Assembly: GCF_042684645.1 (NCBI RefSeq)
Contig: NZ_JBHULV010000052.1
Location: forward strand, 124,001 to 188,000
Direction of reading: 5' to 3'
Source: Pseudopedobacter alpinus
GTDB taxonomy: Bacteria > Bacteroidota > Bacteroidia > Sphingobacteriales > Sphingobacteriaceae
Length of the DNA: 64,000 bases
Numbering within the stretch: position 1 is the stretch's first letter; every line of letters begins with the position of its first letter. This document shows, one piece after another, positions 28,079 through 36,980 of this stretch. The notes below the pieces were generated by a model, which did no database searches, was not told the origin of the DNA, and worked only from the letters and a program-made list of their open reading frames with translations. A program made the position numbers and the translations under genes.

Positions 28079-29074
28079 ATGAAAGCGATTTTAAATCACT
28101 TATTCGAACAGAAAACATTTAACAGGCAAGAGTCTAAAGAAATTTTAACCAATATTTCCTCTGGTAAATACAATAACTCTCAAATGGCCGCTTTTATGAC
28201 CGCATATTCTATGCGTAATGTAACTGTTGATGAATTACATGGTTTTAGAGAGGCAATGTTAGAATTATGCTTACCTATTGCCATAAATAAAGATTTTAAC
28301 TTAATAGATTTATGCGGAACTGGGGGAGATGGTAAAGACACTTTTAATATATCAACATTAGCTTCTTTTGTGGTTGCTGGTGCTGGTTATCATGTTGCAA
28401 AGCATGGTAATTATGGCGTTTCTTCTGGTTGTGGTTCTTCCAACGTAATGGAGTTTTTAGGCTATAAATTCACCAATGATGAGGATGTTTTAAAAAAATC
28501 TTTAGAAGTAGCCAACATTTGTTTTTTACACGCTCCATTATTTCACCCTGCAATGAAAAACGTTGCACCAATTAGAAGAGAATTAGGGGTAAAAACTTTC
28601 TTTAATATGTTGGGGCCAATGGTAAACCCTGCTATGCCGCAAAACCAAATGGTAGGTGTTTTTAGTTTAGAGTTAGCAAGAATTTATGCTTACATATACC
28701 AAAACTCTAGTTCAAATTATACCATTTTACACACTTTGGAGGGCTATGATGAAGTTTCTTTAACCTGTGATTTTAAAACTTTTTCAAAAAACGGAGAGCA
28801 AATACATGATATTGCTGATTTAGGTTTTGATAAAATTGATGCTACAACTATTAAAGGTGGGCATACAGTAGAAGATTCTGCCAAGATATTTATTGATGTT
28901 TTGGCTAATAAAGCAACATTAAACCAAAATAATGTAGTGTTGTGTAATGCTGCAATTGCCATACAAACAATTACACCATTTAAATCCTTTGCTGATTGTT
29001 TTTACGAGGCAGAAAAATCCTTATCATCTGGTGCTGCCAAAAAATCTTTTGACCAATTAATCGCTATAAGCTAA
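28079..29074 (+). CDS. trpD: Anthranilate phosphoribosyltransferase
   Basis: A 331-residue enzyme with the PRPP/anthranilate-binding motif GTGGDGKDTFNIST from residue 80, KHGNYGVSSGCGSSNVMEFLG, and the C-terminal glycine-rich segments of the family. It transfers phosphoribose from PRPP to anthranilate, the second committed step of tryptophan synthesis. It is the first gene of this operon, just after the attenuator; the anthranilate synthase genes trpE/trpG that normally lead the pathway are absent here. Its stop adjoins the trpF start directly. Confidence 0.93.
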   Translation: MKAILNHLFEQKTFNRQESKEILTNISSGKYNNSQMAAFMTAYSMRNVTVDELHGFREAMLELCLPIAINKDFNLIDLCGTGGDGKDTFNISTLASFVVAGAGYHVAKHGNYGVSSGCGSSNVMEFLGYKFTNDEDVLKKSLEVANICFLHAPLFHPAMKNVAPIRRELGVKTFFNMLGPMVNPAMPQNQMVGVFSLELARIYAYIYQNSSSNYTILHTLEGYDEVSLTCDFKTFSKNGEQIHDIADLGFDKIDATTIKGGHTVEDSAKIFIDVLANKATLNQNNVVLCNAAIAIQTITPFKSFADCFYEAEKSLSSGAAKKSFDQLIAIS

Positions 29075-29707
29075 ATGAAGAGCCTAAAAATTAAAGTTTG
29101 TGGGATGAAATATCCCGAAAATATTGATGCCTTGGTACAATTAAATCCAGATTTTATAGGCTTTATATTTTACCCACCTTCTAAAAGATTTATTGGTTTA
29201 GATTTTGAAAAACAATTTTTGAAAAATATACCTTCAGAGATAATTAAAACGGGTGTTTTTGTTAACGCTACCTTACCAGAGGTGGTAGAGTTTGGTAAGC
29301 TTTATGGCATGAAAGCCATACAATTACATGGACAAGAAACTCCGCAATTTTGCGAAGAATTAAGAATAGCAGGTTTTAAAGTAATTAAGGCTTTTGGTAT
29401 CGATGAAAATTTTGATTTTGAAGATTTATTACCTTACCAAAACCATGTCGATTTATTTTTGTTTGATACAAAGACTGTTCTATATGGTGGCAGCGGAGAA
29501 ACATTTAGTTGGCAAATTTTAGATAATTATAAAATAGATAAACCGTTTTTATTGAGCGGTGGCATAAGTTTAGCTAATTTGGATCAAGTTTTAGCAATAA
29601 AGAATGCCAACTTACACGGAATAGATATAAATTCGAGATTTGAAATTGAGCCAGGCTTAAAAGATATAGAACTATTAAAAATGGCTTTTAAAAAGATAAA
29701 AAAATAA
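29075..29707 (+). CDS. trpF: Phosphoribosylanthranilate isomerase
   Basis: A 210-residue TIM-barrel isomerase. KVCGMK near the start gives the catalytic Cys9, and Asp131 in LFLFDTKT is the likely acid. It converts N-(5'-phosphoribosyl)anthranilate to CdRP. The next enzyme of the path, TrpC, has no gene in the window, so this operon goes from trpF straight to trpB. Start ATG immediately follows the trpD stop; trpB starts 7 bp after the stop. Confidence 0.93.
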   Translation: MKSLKIKVCGMKYPENIDALVQLNPDFIGFIFYPPSKRFIGLDFEKQFLKNIPSEIIKTGVFVNATLPEVVEFGKLYGMKAIQLHGQETPQFCEELRIAGFKVIKAFGIDENFDFEDLLPYQNHVDLFLFDTKTVLYGGSGETFSWQILDNYKIDKPFLLSGGISLANLDQVLAIKNANLHGIDINSRFEIEPGLKDIELLKMAFKKIKK

Positions 29708-29714
29708 CATAAAT

Positions 29715-30896
29715 ATGAGTTACAGAGTAAATGATAAAGGATATTACGGAGATTTTGGAGGGGCGTACATTCCAGAAATGTTGTACCCTAACGTTGAAGA
29801 GCTAAGGGAAAAATATTTAGATATAATTGCGTTACCAGCGTTTAAAGAGGAATATGAATCTTTATTGAGAGATTACGTTGGTCGTCCGTCGCCATTATTT
29901 TTAGCGAAAAGATTATCAGATAAATACGGCGCAAGCATTTATTTAAAAAGAGAAGATTTAAACCATACCGGAGCGCATAAAATTAACAACACTGTTGGGC
30001 AAATTTTATTAGCACAAAAACTAGGTAAAAAAAGAATTATTGCCGAAACAGGAGCAGGGCAACATGGCGTGGCCACGGCTACGGTTTGTGCCTTAAAAGG
30101 TTTAGAGTGTGTAATTTATATGGGCGAGGTTGATATTGAGCGCCAAGCGCCTAATGTTGCCCGTATGAAAATGATGGGAGCTACAGTAGTGCCCGCAACT
30201 TCTGGTAGTAAAACATTAAAAGATGCTACCAATGAAGCGATGAGGGATTGGATTAATAATCCAGTTGATACACATTATATTATCGGTTCTGTGGTTGGTC
30301 CACATCCTTACCCAGAAATGGTTTCTCTTTTCCAGTCAATTATATCAGAAGAAACCAAAAAGCAATTAATTGAACATACTGGTAACGATCAGCCAGATTA
30401 TGTTTTAGCATGTGTAGGTGGTGGCAGTAATGCAATGGGAATGTTCTATCATTTTTTGGATGACGAAAATGTTAAACTTATAGCCGCAGAAGCAGCTGGT
30501 TTAGGTGTAAATTCTGGCCATTCTGCAGCAACATCTGTTTTGGGTAAAGAAGGGGTTTTGCATGGTTCTCGTACTATTTTAATGCAAACAGAAGATGGGC
30601 AAGTAATTGAGCCTTATTCTATTTCCGCTGGTTTAGATTATCCTGGGATTGGCCCTCAACATGCTCATTTAAATAAAATTAAAAGAGTAGAGTATGTTAG
30701 TATTACTGATGATGAAGCCATGCAAGCAAGTTTACTATTATCTAAAATGGAAGGTATTATCCCTGCAATAGAATCGGCACATGCTTTAGCTCAATTAGAG
30801 AAAATGACTTTTAAAAAGGATGATGTAGTAGTAGTTTGTCTTTCTGGTAGAGGAGATAAGGATTTAGCTACTTTTATGAAATATTTTAATTTGTAG
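29715..30896 (+). CDS. trpB: Tryptophan synthase beta chain
   Basis: A 393-residue PLP enzyme of the TrpB1 type. HTGAHKINN carries the PLP lysine (Lys89), GGGSNAMG binds the phosphate, and RHGSRT-like HGSRTILMQTEDGQ follows. It joins indole and serine to make tryptophan. The spacer to trpA (about 117 bp) contains an inverted repeat, an unusually loose join for genes whose products form a tight alpha2-beta2 complex. Confidence 0.95.
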   Translation: MSYRVNDKGYYGDFGGAYIPEMLYPNVEELREKYLDIIALPAFKEEYESLLRDYVGRPSPLFLAKRLSDKYGASIYLKREDLNHTGAHKINNTVGQILLAQKLGKKRIIAETGAGQHGVATATVCALKGLECVIYMGEVDIERQAPNVARMKMMGATVVPATSGSKTLKDATNEAMRDWINNPVDTHYIIGSVVGPHPYPEMVSLFQSIISEETKKQLIEHTGNDQPDYVLACVGGGSNAMGMFYHFLDDENVKLIAAEAAGLGVNSGHSAATSVLGKEGVLHGSRTILMQTEDGQVIEPYSISAGLDYPGIGPQHAHLNKIKRVEYVSITDDEAMQASLLLSKMEGIIPAIESAHALAQLEKMTFKKDDVVVVCLSGRGDKDLATFMKYFNL

Positions 30897-30910
30897 AAAG
30901 ACCGAAGTTT

Positions 30911-30976
30911 TAAGTCCGTTGTCCGCCGTCTATTTATGCAACCAAACTGTGGACTTTTGACTACCGACTGCGGACT
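30911..30976. repeat. Intergenic inverted repeat between trpB and trpA
   Basis: AGTCCGTTGTCCGCCGTC near 30913 is nearly complementary to GACTACCGACTGCGGACT near 30959, with additional short AAAGTCC-type units between. Dispersed repeats of this composition are common between Bacteroidota genes. No T tract follows on the plus strand, so read-through into trpA is expected. Confidence 0.55.
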
Positions 30977-31013
30977 AATCACTAATAATCTCTAAAATAA
31001 TGAACTCAACAAA

Positions 31014-31787
31014 ATGAACAGACTAAACAAACTCTTCGCAGAGAAGCGAAATAATATACTTTCTATTTACTATACAGCTGGTTACCCAGAAGTTGGCGCA
31101 ACTTTAAAAATTGCGCAAGCATTAGAAAAAGCTGGTGCCGATTTTTTAGAGATTGGATTTCCGTATTCAGACCCATTAGCCGACGGACCTGTAATTCAAC
31201 ACAGTTCACAAATAGCTATCGAAAACGGAATGACGCTTAAACTTCTTTTTCAACAGCTAGCAGATTTACGCCAGCAAATAAATATACCCGTATTGTTAAT
31301 GGGTTACGTAAACCCTATGCTGCAATATGGTGTGGCCAATTTTTGTAGAGATGCTGCCGCGGTAGGAGTAGATGGCATTATAGTACCTGATTTACCTTTA
31401 GATGAGTATGAAGATTTATACAAAGAGGAATTTGTTAAAAACGGGTTGACTAATATTTTCTTAGTTACGCCGCAAACTGCCGAAAAACGTATTCGTAAAA
31501 TAGATGAATTATCTAACGGATTTATTTACTTGTTGTCGTCATCATCTACTACAGGAAAAAATTTAGATGAATCTGACGAAATCAGTAAATATTATGAGAG
31601 AATAAAGGCTATGGAGCTTAAAAATCCATTAATCATAGGTTTTGGTATATCGGATAAAAGAAGTTTTGATAGAGCTAACAAATATGTAAATGGTGCCATT
31701 ATGGGTACCGCTTTTGTTAAAACCATTGGTAATAAAGAAGATTATCTTTCACACATTCCAGAATTTATCGGAAAAATAAAAAGCTAA
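31014..31787 (+). CDS. trpA: Tryptophan synthase alpha chain
   Basis: A 257-residue TIM barrel. LEIGFPYSDPLADGPVIQ supplies the catalytic pair Glu46 and Asp57. It cleaves indole-3-glycerol phosphate to indole and glyceraldehyde-3-phosphate, and indole passes to TrpB through the subunit tunnel. Last gene of the operon, followed after about 20 bp by a strong terminator. Confidence 0.95.
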   Translation: MNRLNKLFAEKRNNILSIYYTAGYPEVGATLKIAQALEKAGADFLEIGFPYSDPLADGPVIQHSSQIAIENGMTLKLLFQQLADLRQQINIPVLLMGYVNPMLQYGVANFCRDAAAVGVDGIIVPDLPLDEYEDLYKEEFVKNGLTNIFLVTPQTAEKRIRKIDELSNGFIYLLSSSSTTGKNLDESDEISKYYERIKAMELKNPLIIGFGISDKRSFDRANKYVNGAIMGTAFVKTIGNKEDYLSHIPEFIGKIKS

Positions 31788-31807
31788 TAATTAAAGCTTA
31801 AAAGCAA

Positions 31808-31848
31808 AAAAGCCCTCATTATTTTAACGAATGAGGGCTTTTTTTTTT
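31808..31848 (+). terminator. Intrinsic terminator of the trp operon
   Basis: AAAAGCCCTCATT (31808-31820) pairs perfectly with AATGAGGGCTTTT (31830-31842), with a nine-base loop and a long T run. Its A-rich upstream side lets it act also for the convergent nhaA transcript. Confidence 0.9.
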
Positions 31849-31862
31849 AAATGCAATGCGTT

Positions 31863-33107
31863 TTAAATACTTAATTCAAGATTTTCTGTATTATAATCTT
31901 TCACTTCTTTTTTAGCTTTTACAGGTACAACTTTTACTACCTGCTTTTTGCTTAGGTAATTTAATAAAATATATCCGGATGCTGCTGCAATTATTGATGC
32001 AATAAGAACAGAGAATTTAGCTTCTAATTGAAACAATGGACTTGCAAATGAAAGTATCGATACAAAAATAGACATGGTGAAACCAATACCACCTAACATA
32101 CTTACCGCAGAAAGTTGTTTCCAATTTGCTTGATTAGGTTTTTTTGCAATCTTTAATTTAATAGCAATCCATGATGCTAAAGTAATACCAAGTGGTTTTC
32201 CAATAACTAAACCAGCTAGTATTCCCAAACCTAAAGGATTTGTTAAACCTTTAAGCATTTCAGATTCAAATCTTATGTTGGTATTGGCTAAAGCAAATAA
32301 TGGCATAATCATATAGCTTACCGGGTTGCTCAATAAAGTCTCTAATTTTTCTAAAGGAGAGTGTGCATTTTTTTTGCTGGTTGCAGGTATTGCTATAGCT
32401 GTTAAAACACCGGCAATTGTTGCATGAATGCCGCTATGGTGAATAAAATACCATAAAACCATTCCAGGGATGATGTAATAAACCAATTTTTTAACTCCAA
32501 AATAATTTAGTGCCATTTGAAATGCAAAAACACCAGTAGCAAATAATAAATAAGTAAAATGTAAATCAGCAGTATAAAAAACGGCAATTACTAAAATTGC
32601 ACCCAAATCATCAACAATTGCTAAGGCGGTTAAAAATATTTTTAAAGAATTGGGCACTCTATTTCCTAAAACAGATAATATTCCAATTGCAAATGCAATA
32701 TCAGTTGCCATTGGAATTCCCCAACCTTTAGAAGAATCTGAACCGTAATTTATTAAAGCAAATAGTAAAGCGGGTACTAACATACCACCTATAGCAGCAA
32801 CTATTGGTAAAGATGCCTGTTTAACAGATTTCAATTCACCTTCAACAATTTCTCTTTTAATTTCTAAGCCAACATATAAAAAGAAAACAGCCATTAAGCC
32901 ATCATTTATCCAACTTAAAGAAGAGTATCTTAAATCTATTCCATTCAGCTCAAATCCTAGTTTAGTATTTAAAAATTCATTAAAGTAATAGCCTAAAGAT
33001 GAGTTTGCGATCATTATCGATACTAAAACACAAATAATTAAGATTATTCCTGCTTTTGATTCAGTTTCAATAAATTTTTTGTAGATTTTAGTGCTTAATT
33101 TTCTCAT
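31863..33107 (-). CDS. nhaA: Na+/H+ antiporter NhaA (first copy)
   Basis: A 414-residue antiporter with about twelve membrane helices. AIVDDLGAILVIAVFY holds the paired aspartates of the ion-binding site and GLEIKREIVEGEL is the conserved cytosolic segment. It exchanges external protons for internal sodium at alkaline pH. A second nhaA lies just upstream on the same strand. The C-terminal tail (KKQVVKVVPVKAKKEVKDYN) is basic and differs between copies. The 233-bp spacer between the two genes contains a terminator, so each is probably transcribed separately. Confidence 0.93.
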   Translation of the reverse strand: MRKLSTKIYKKFIETESKAGIILIICVLVSIMIANSSLGYYFNEFLNTKLGFELNGIDLRYSSLSWINDGLMAVFFLYVGLEIKREIVEGELKSVKQASLPIVAAIGGMLVPALLFALINYGSDSSKGWGIPMATDIAFAIGILSVLGNRVPNSLKIFLTALAIVDDLGAILVIAVFYTADLHFTYLLFATGVFAFQMALNYFGVKKLVYYIIPGMVLWYFIHHSGIHATIAGVLTAIAIPATSKKNAHSPLEKLETLLSNPVSYMIMPLFALANTNIRFESEMLKGLTNPLGLGILAGLVIGKPLGITLASWIAIKLKIAKKPNQANWKQLSAVSMLGGIGFTMSIFVSILSFASPLFQLEAKFSVLIASIIAAASGYILLNYLSKKQVVKVVPVKAKKEVKDYNTENLELSI

Positions 33108-33285
33108 AATTGATTTTTATGTTGAATTATGATGTAAAATTAAGTAATATTTTTAATTTAATTAAGTTTTTAATAGTTTTTGTAGAATTTTTATGTGAAA
33201 TGAATAATTTTAGTCATGTATTAATATGTTTTTAATTGAAATAGTGCTTTTTATTGTTAAAATTTTAAATGTTTTGTTTTTCAAA

Positions 33286-33320
33286 TAGAAAAACCTCATA
33301 TTTTTTAAAATACGAGGTTT
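33286..33320 (-). terminator. Terminator between the two nhaA genes
   Basis: AAACCTC (33291-33297) pairs with GAGGTTT (33314-33320), extended inward by A/T pairs past one mismatch, and is followed on the minus strand by TTTTTC. It probably ends the transcript of the upstream nhaA copy. Confidence 0.6.
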
Positions 33321-33340
33321 GTAATTATATTTTGATGCTG

Positions 33341-34528
33341 CTATTTCAAAATCATTCTTCCTTTTTTCTTTCCTAAAAATTTAAGAATTACGAAACCTAA
33401 TACACCCGCACTAACCGATGCTATTAAAATAGAGAATTTTGCTTGAATTTGATATTCTGGTTGATCAAATGAAAGCAATGCTATAAAAATAGACATGGTA
33501 AAACCTATACCACCTAGTAAACCAAGTCCTGCAATTTGCGACCATTTAGTGTTAATCGGTAAATTACTCAATTTAAGCTTTACAGATAACCAAGAAAAAG
33601 AAACAATACCTAAAGGCTTCCCAATCATTAAACCACATATAATTGCCATACTAACCCCTGATGTGATATTGGTTAACATTTGAGATTCAAACTTTATATT
33701 CGTATTTGCAATAGCAAAAATTGGCATTATTAAAAAGTTTACCGGTTTTACCAATAAATGTTCTAATTTTTCTAATGGGGATTCTTTATCTGTTGTATTT
33801 GTTGGTATTGTAAAAGCTGTTAAAACACCAGCAATGGTTGCGTGTATGCCACTGTGGTGTATTAAATACCACATTATAATTCCAGGAATGATGTAGAAAT
33901 ATATTTTTTTAACTCCGAAATAATTAAACGCTGTAAGCAAAGCTAAAATACATGCGGCATACATTAAATATTCAATATGTATTTCTTTTGAGTAAAAAAC
34001 AGCAATAACTAATATAGCCCCTAAATCGTCAACAATGGCTAATGCAGTTAAAAATATTTTTAGAGAATTGGGCACTTTGCTACCTAACAAAGATAAAATT
34101 GCGATTGCAAAAGCAATATCAGTAGCCATTGGTATTCCCCAACCATGCCCTGTTTCTGCACTGTGATCTATTAAAAAATAAATTGCAGCTGGAACTAACA
34201 TTCCGCCAAGTGCAGCAAATATGGGTAAGGTGGCTTGTTTTATACTTGATAATTCTCCTTCTACTAATTCTCTTTTAATTTCTAAACCAACCATTAAAAA
34301 GAAAATTGCCATTAAGCCGTCGTTAATCCATAGGATAACAGGATATCTTAATTGAAGATAATTGTTTTCAAAACCAAGTTTTAACTCTAAAAAATTAATA
34401 AATGAATTTCCAAGGCTAGAGTTTGCAATAATTAAACTAAGTATAACACATAAAATAAGTATAATTCCACCAATAGATTCTGATTTAAAAAAACTTTTAA
34501 AAGGTTTTAAGTTGATGATTTGAGCCAT
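33341..34528 (-). CDS. nhaA: Na+/H+ antiporter NhaA (second copy)
   Basis: A 395-residue paralogue of the neighbouring antiporter, clearly alike throughout, with the same AIVDDLGAILVIAVFY ion-binding motif and GLEIKRELVEGEL. The tail is shorter and ends in KKKGRMILK. Two tandem nhaA copies suggest duplication with possible difference in pH range or ion preference; nothing in the sequence settles that. Its promoter region is the 250-bp spacer to the tsaC-like gene. Confidence 0.93.
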   Translation of the reverse strand: MAQIINLKPFKSFFKSESIGGIILILCVILSLIIANSSLGNSFINFLELKLGFENNYLQLRYPVILWINDGLMAIFFLMVGLEIKRELVEGELSSIKQATLPIFAALGGMLVPAAIYFLIDHSAETGHGWGIPMATDIAFAIAILSLLGSKVPNSLKIFLTALAIVDDLGAILVIAVFYSKEIHIEYLMYAACILALLTAFNYFGVKKIYFYIIPGIIMWYLIHHSGIHATIAGVLTAFTIPTNTTDKESPLEKLEHLLVKPVNFLIMPIFAIANTNIKFESQMLTNITSGVSMAIICGLMIGKPLGIVSFSWLSVKLKLSNLPINTKWSQIAGLGLLGGIGFTMSIFIALLSFDQPEYQIQAKFSILIASVSAGVLGFVILKFLGKKKGRMILK

Positions 34529-34574
34529 GACAGCTAAAATAAAGAATTCATTGATATTTTAGATTCTAAATAAC

Positions 34575-34610
34575 AAAATCCTTACTTACATAAGGATTTT
34601 ATTACTTTTT
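34575..34610 (-). terminator. Possible terminator
   Basis: AAAATCCTTA (34575-34584) pairs perfectly with TAAGGATTTT (34591-34600). The downstream tail is only moderately T-rich on either strand. It lies between the tsaC-like gene and the second nhaA, and probably ends the former. Confidence 0.45.
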
Positions 34611-34779
34611 CATGTTATTTTTAAATATTTTACTATTTCTGATAAGTGTTTTTATTTAAATAGATTAAATATTCAATAATCTAGTTCAAACAACAATCAC
34701 ATTCAACTTTTATGCAATGGAATCTCTATAAATTGTGAATCAAATAACTATCTCTAAAAAATGTTATTGGAGTTTGTTT

Positions 34780-35400
34780 TTATATAAAATCAGAAATATC
34801 ACCTTTTCCTTCACGTATTATTTCAAAATCGCCAGAAGTACAATCAATTACAGTGGATGGAGTATTGTCTCCATAACCGCCATCAATTACTAAATCTACA
34901 GTGTCTTGATACTTTTCAAAAATTAATTCAGGATCTGTTGTGTATTCTATAATATCATCCTCATCATGTATAGAAGTTGAAAGAATAGGATTACCTAACA
35001 TTTCTACTATTTTACGAGCTATATTATTATCAGGTACTCTTATGCCAACCGTTTTCTTTTTGCTTGATAACAATTTAGGAACATTATTATTTGCATTAAA
35101 AATAAATGTAAACGGACCCGGCAAAGCTTTCTTTAAAACCCTAAACGTAGAATTGTCTATTGGTTTTATATAGTCAGAAATATGACTTAAATCGTAACAA
35201 ATAAAAGAAAAATTAGCTTTTTCAGGCTTTATGCCTCTCAATTTAGCAATGCGTTCTATTGCCTTTTGGTTGGTAATATCGCAACCTAAGCCATAAACAG
35301 TGTCTGTTGGGTAAATTATAATACCCCCATTTTTTAAAACAGTAACAATTTGTTCTAAAACTTTTTCGTTTGGGTTTTCCTCGTAAAGACGAATAAGCAT
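34780..35400 (-). CDS. L-threonylcarbamoyladenylate synthase family (TsaC/Sua5/YciO)
   Basis: A 206-residue YrdC-fold protein. PTDTVYGLGCDITNQKAIER and KLRGIKPEKANFSFICYD are the family's nucleotide and carbonate-binding segments. The protein has no Sua5 C-terminal domain. TsaC makes threonylcarbamoyl-AMP for the t6A modification of ANN-decoding tRNAs. The motif spelling (KANFSFI) resembles the YciO branch, whose role is less certain, so a precise symbol is withheld. Divergent from the VOC gene with 42 bp between starts. Confidence 0.82.
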   Translation of the reverse strand: MLIRLYEENPNEKVLEQIVTVLKNGGIIIYPTDTVYGLGCDITNQKAIERIAKLRGIKPEKANFSFICYDLSHISDYIKPIDNSTFRVLKKALPGPFTFIFNANNNVPKLLSSKKKTVGIRVPDNNIARKIVEMLGNPILSTSIHDEDDIIEYTTDPELIFEKYQDTVDLVIDGGYGDNTPSTVIDCTSGDFEIIREGKGDISDFI

Positions 35401-35411
35401 TATCTAAAGAT

Positions 35412-35419
35412 TAAATTTG
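35412..35419 (+). promoter_or_regulatory. -7 box candidate for the VOC gene
   Basis: TAAATTTG fits the TAnnTTTG pattern and lies 23 bases before the ATG at 35443. It overlaps the alternative GTG start at 35419, an argument against that longer reading. Confidence 0.4.
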
Positions 35420-35442
35420 TGCAAAGCTATGTATATTTATTG

Positions 35443-35931
35443 ATGAAATTTATAATCCCACAAGAAACAAAAATAGGTCATGTTCATTTAAAGGTGAGCA
35501 ACTTAACTAAATCATTATCATTTTATGAAGATTTACTGGGTTTTACTGTAACTCAAAAAATAGGGGATGAGGCTGCATTTCTATCCGCAGGCGGTTATCA
35601 TCATCATATTGGTTTAAATACTTGGTATTCTAAGGGAGCAGATTTTGCCAATGTAAGAGCACCAGGACTTTTTCATGTTGCCATACTTTTTCCTGAAAGA
35701 AAAGATTTGGCAAATATTCTTAAACGGCTAAATACTTATAAATATCCTTTAAGTGGCGCTGCAAATCATGGTGTTTCAGAAGCTTTATATTTAGATGATC
35801 CTGATAAAAATGGTGTTGAGCTATATTGGGATAAACCTAAAGAACTATGGCCTTATGATAATGAAGGCAATTTAAAAATGGTAACCGAGCATTTAAACTT
35901 AGCCGAGCTTTTGTCTGTTTCAACTATTTAA
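35443..35931 (+). CDS. VOC-family (glyoxalase/dioxygenase-fold) protein
   Basis: The ATG at 35443 begins MKFIIPQETKIGHVHLKVSN; the frame extends to a GTG at 35419, which is rejected because it overlaps a likely promoter. The 162-residue protein shows VHLKVSNLTKSLSFYEDLLG at the N-terminus and GVSEALYLDDPDKNGVELYW near the end, with His, Glu and His-type metal ligands as in CatE-like extradiol-dioxygenase relatives. One whole VOC module plus the start of another is seen, so it may act as a dimer. Substrate unknown. Confidence 0.75.
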   Translation: MKFIIPQETKIGHVHLKVSNLTKSLSFYEDLLGFTVTQKIGDEAAFLSAGGYHHHIGLNTWYSKGADFANVRAPGLFHVAILFPERKDLANILKRLNTYKYPLSGAANHGVSEALYLDDPDKNGVELYWDKPKELWPYDNEGNLKMVTEHLNLAELLSVSTI

Positions 35932-36106
35932 GCTGTATTTAATGTAGTTTTTTTTAGACAGTTAAATTGTTGATATTTCTGTTTTACGAATGTTTTTGGC
36001 TTAAAATTAATGTCTTTTGAAGATTTTAATATGATTAAAAATTTTTGGCATTTCATTAGTAAAGGTTTTATAAAATAGTTTATAAAAAATCACTAAAAAT
36101 TAGATT

Positions 36107-36343
36107 ATGAAAACCACCACAGCTACTCAACAAATTAAAAGTTTAATTTCAAATTTTGATAATCAATTGTTATCAATTATTAAACAAGATTTACAAGAAC
36201 AAAATCTTAAAGTGAAAACTAAATTAGTTAATATGGCAACGCATAATTACGATTTAGAATTGTTAGCTATTATTAAAAGTGATATTAATACTATTAAATC
36301 TCATTTCAATAATACTCAGATTGATTTTGCTAAAGCAGGATAA
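36107..36343 (+). CDS. Small protein with an internal repeat, unknown
   Basis: Seventy-eight residues, cytosolic, lysine/asparagine-rich. A 14-residue unit occurs twice: FDNQLLSIIKQDLQ (residues 17-30) and YDLELLAIIKSDIN (48-61), each predicted to be an amphipathic helix. No family is recognised. The codon use matches neighbours, and there is AT-rich DNA on both sides. Function cannot be named. Confidence 0.5.
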   Translation: MKTTTATQQIKSLISNFDNQLLSIIKQDLQEQNLKVKTKLVNMATHNYDLELLAIIKSDINTIKSHFNNTQIDFAKAG

Positions 36344-36422
36344 ATCCATAAATATTTGATGATTGGGTTATTAAATTTTTTAAAAATCAGCCTGATTTAC
36401 CAAAAATTATGTTTATTTGAGT

Positions 36423-36980
36423 ATGCTTAGTAAAGTTATACCACAAAAAGGAACATTATTAATTTCGGAACCATTTATGGCCGATGATAATTTTAAGCGG
36501 ACAGTTGTTTTTTTAACGGAGCATAATATTGAAGGAACTGTTGGTTATATTTTAAATCAGAAAAGTGATTTTTTATTAAAAGATGTAATTTCTGATTGTT
36601 GGGATTCCAATATGCAAATTTATATTGGTGGGCCAGTAGCAAATGATACTCTGCATTTTATCCATAAAATTCCTGAAAAAGTAATAGGCGGAATTGATTT
36701 AGGGAATGGATTATTTTGGGGTGGTGATTTTGAAAGTTTAAAATTACAAATCAACAATTATAATATTAAAGAAGAAGAAATAAAATTCTTTATAGGTTAC
36801 TCTGGTTGGTCTAAAAATCAATTAGATGATGAGTTAGCTGCAAACAGTTGGATAGTTTCTGATAAATTTAATTCAGATATGATTTTTGATGAATCGGATA
36901 TTTGGAAAGAAGCTGTTTTAAATATGGGCGTTAAATACGCCCACATTATTAATTTCCCAGAAAATCCTACTTTAAACTAA
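36423..36980 (+). CDS. YqgE/AlgH family protein
   Basis: The ATG at 36423 gives 185 residues beginning MLSKVIPQKGTLLISEPFMA; an in-frame TTG six bases earlier is less likely. The AlgH signature is clear: GTLLISEP, FKRTVVFLTEHN, GTVGYILNQ, IYIGGPV and FIGYSGWSKNQLDDEL. The family is widespread and structurally known, but the role is uncertain (AlgH was linked to alginate control in Pseudomonas). Its stop overlaps the stop of purE on the opposite strand by 4 bp. Confidence 0.88.
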   Translation: MLSKVIPQKGTLLISEPFMADDNFKRTVVFLTEHNIEGTVGYILNQKSDFLLKDVISDCWDSNMQIYIGGPVANDTLHFIHKIPEKVIGGIDLGNGLFWGGDFESLKLQINNYNIKEEEIKFFIGYSGWSKNQLDDELAANSWIVSDKFNSDMIFDESDIWKEAVLNMGVKYAHIINFPENPTLN

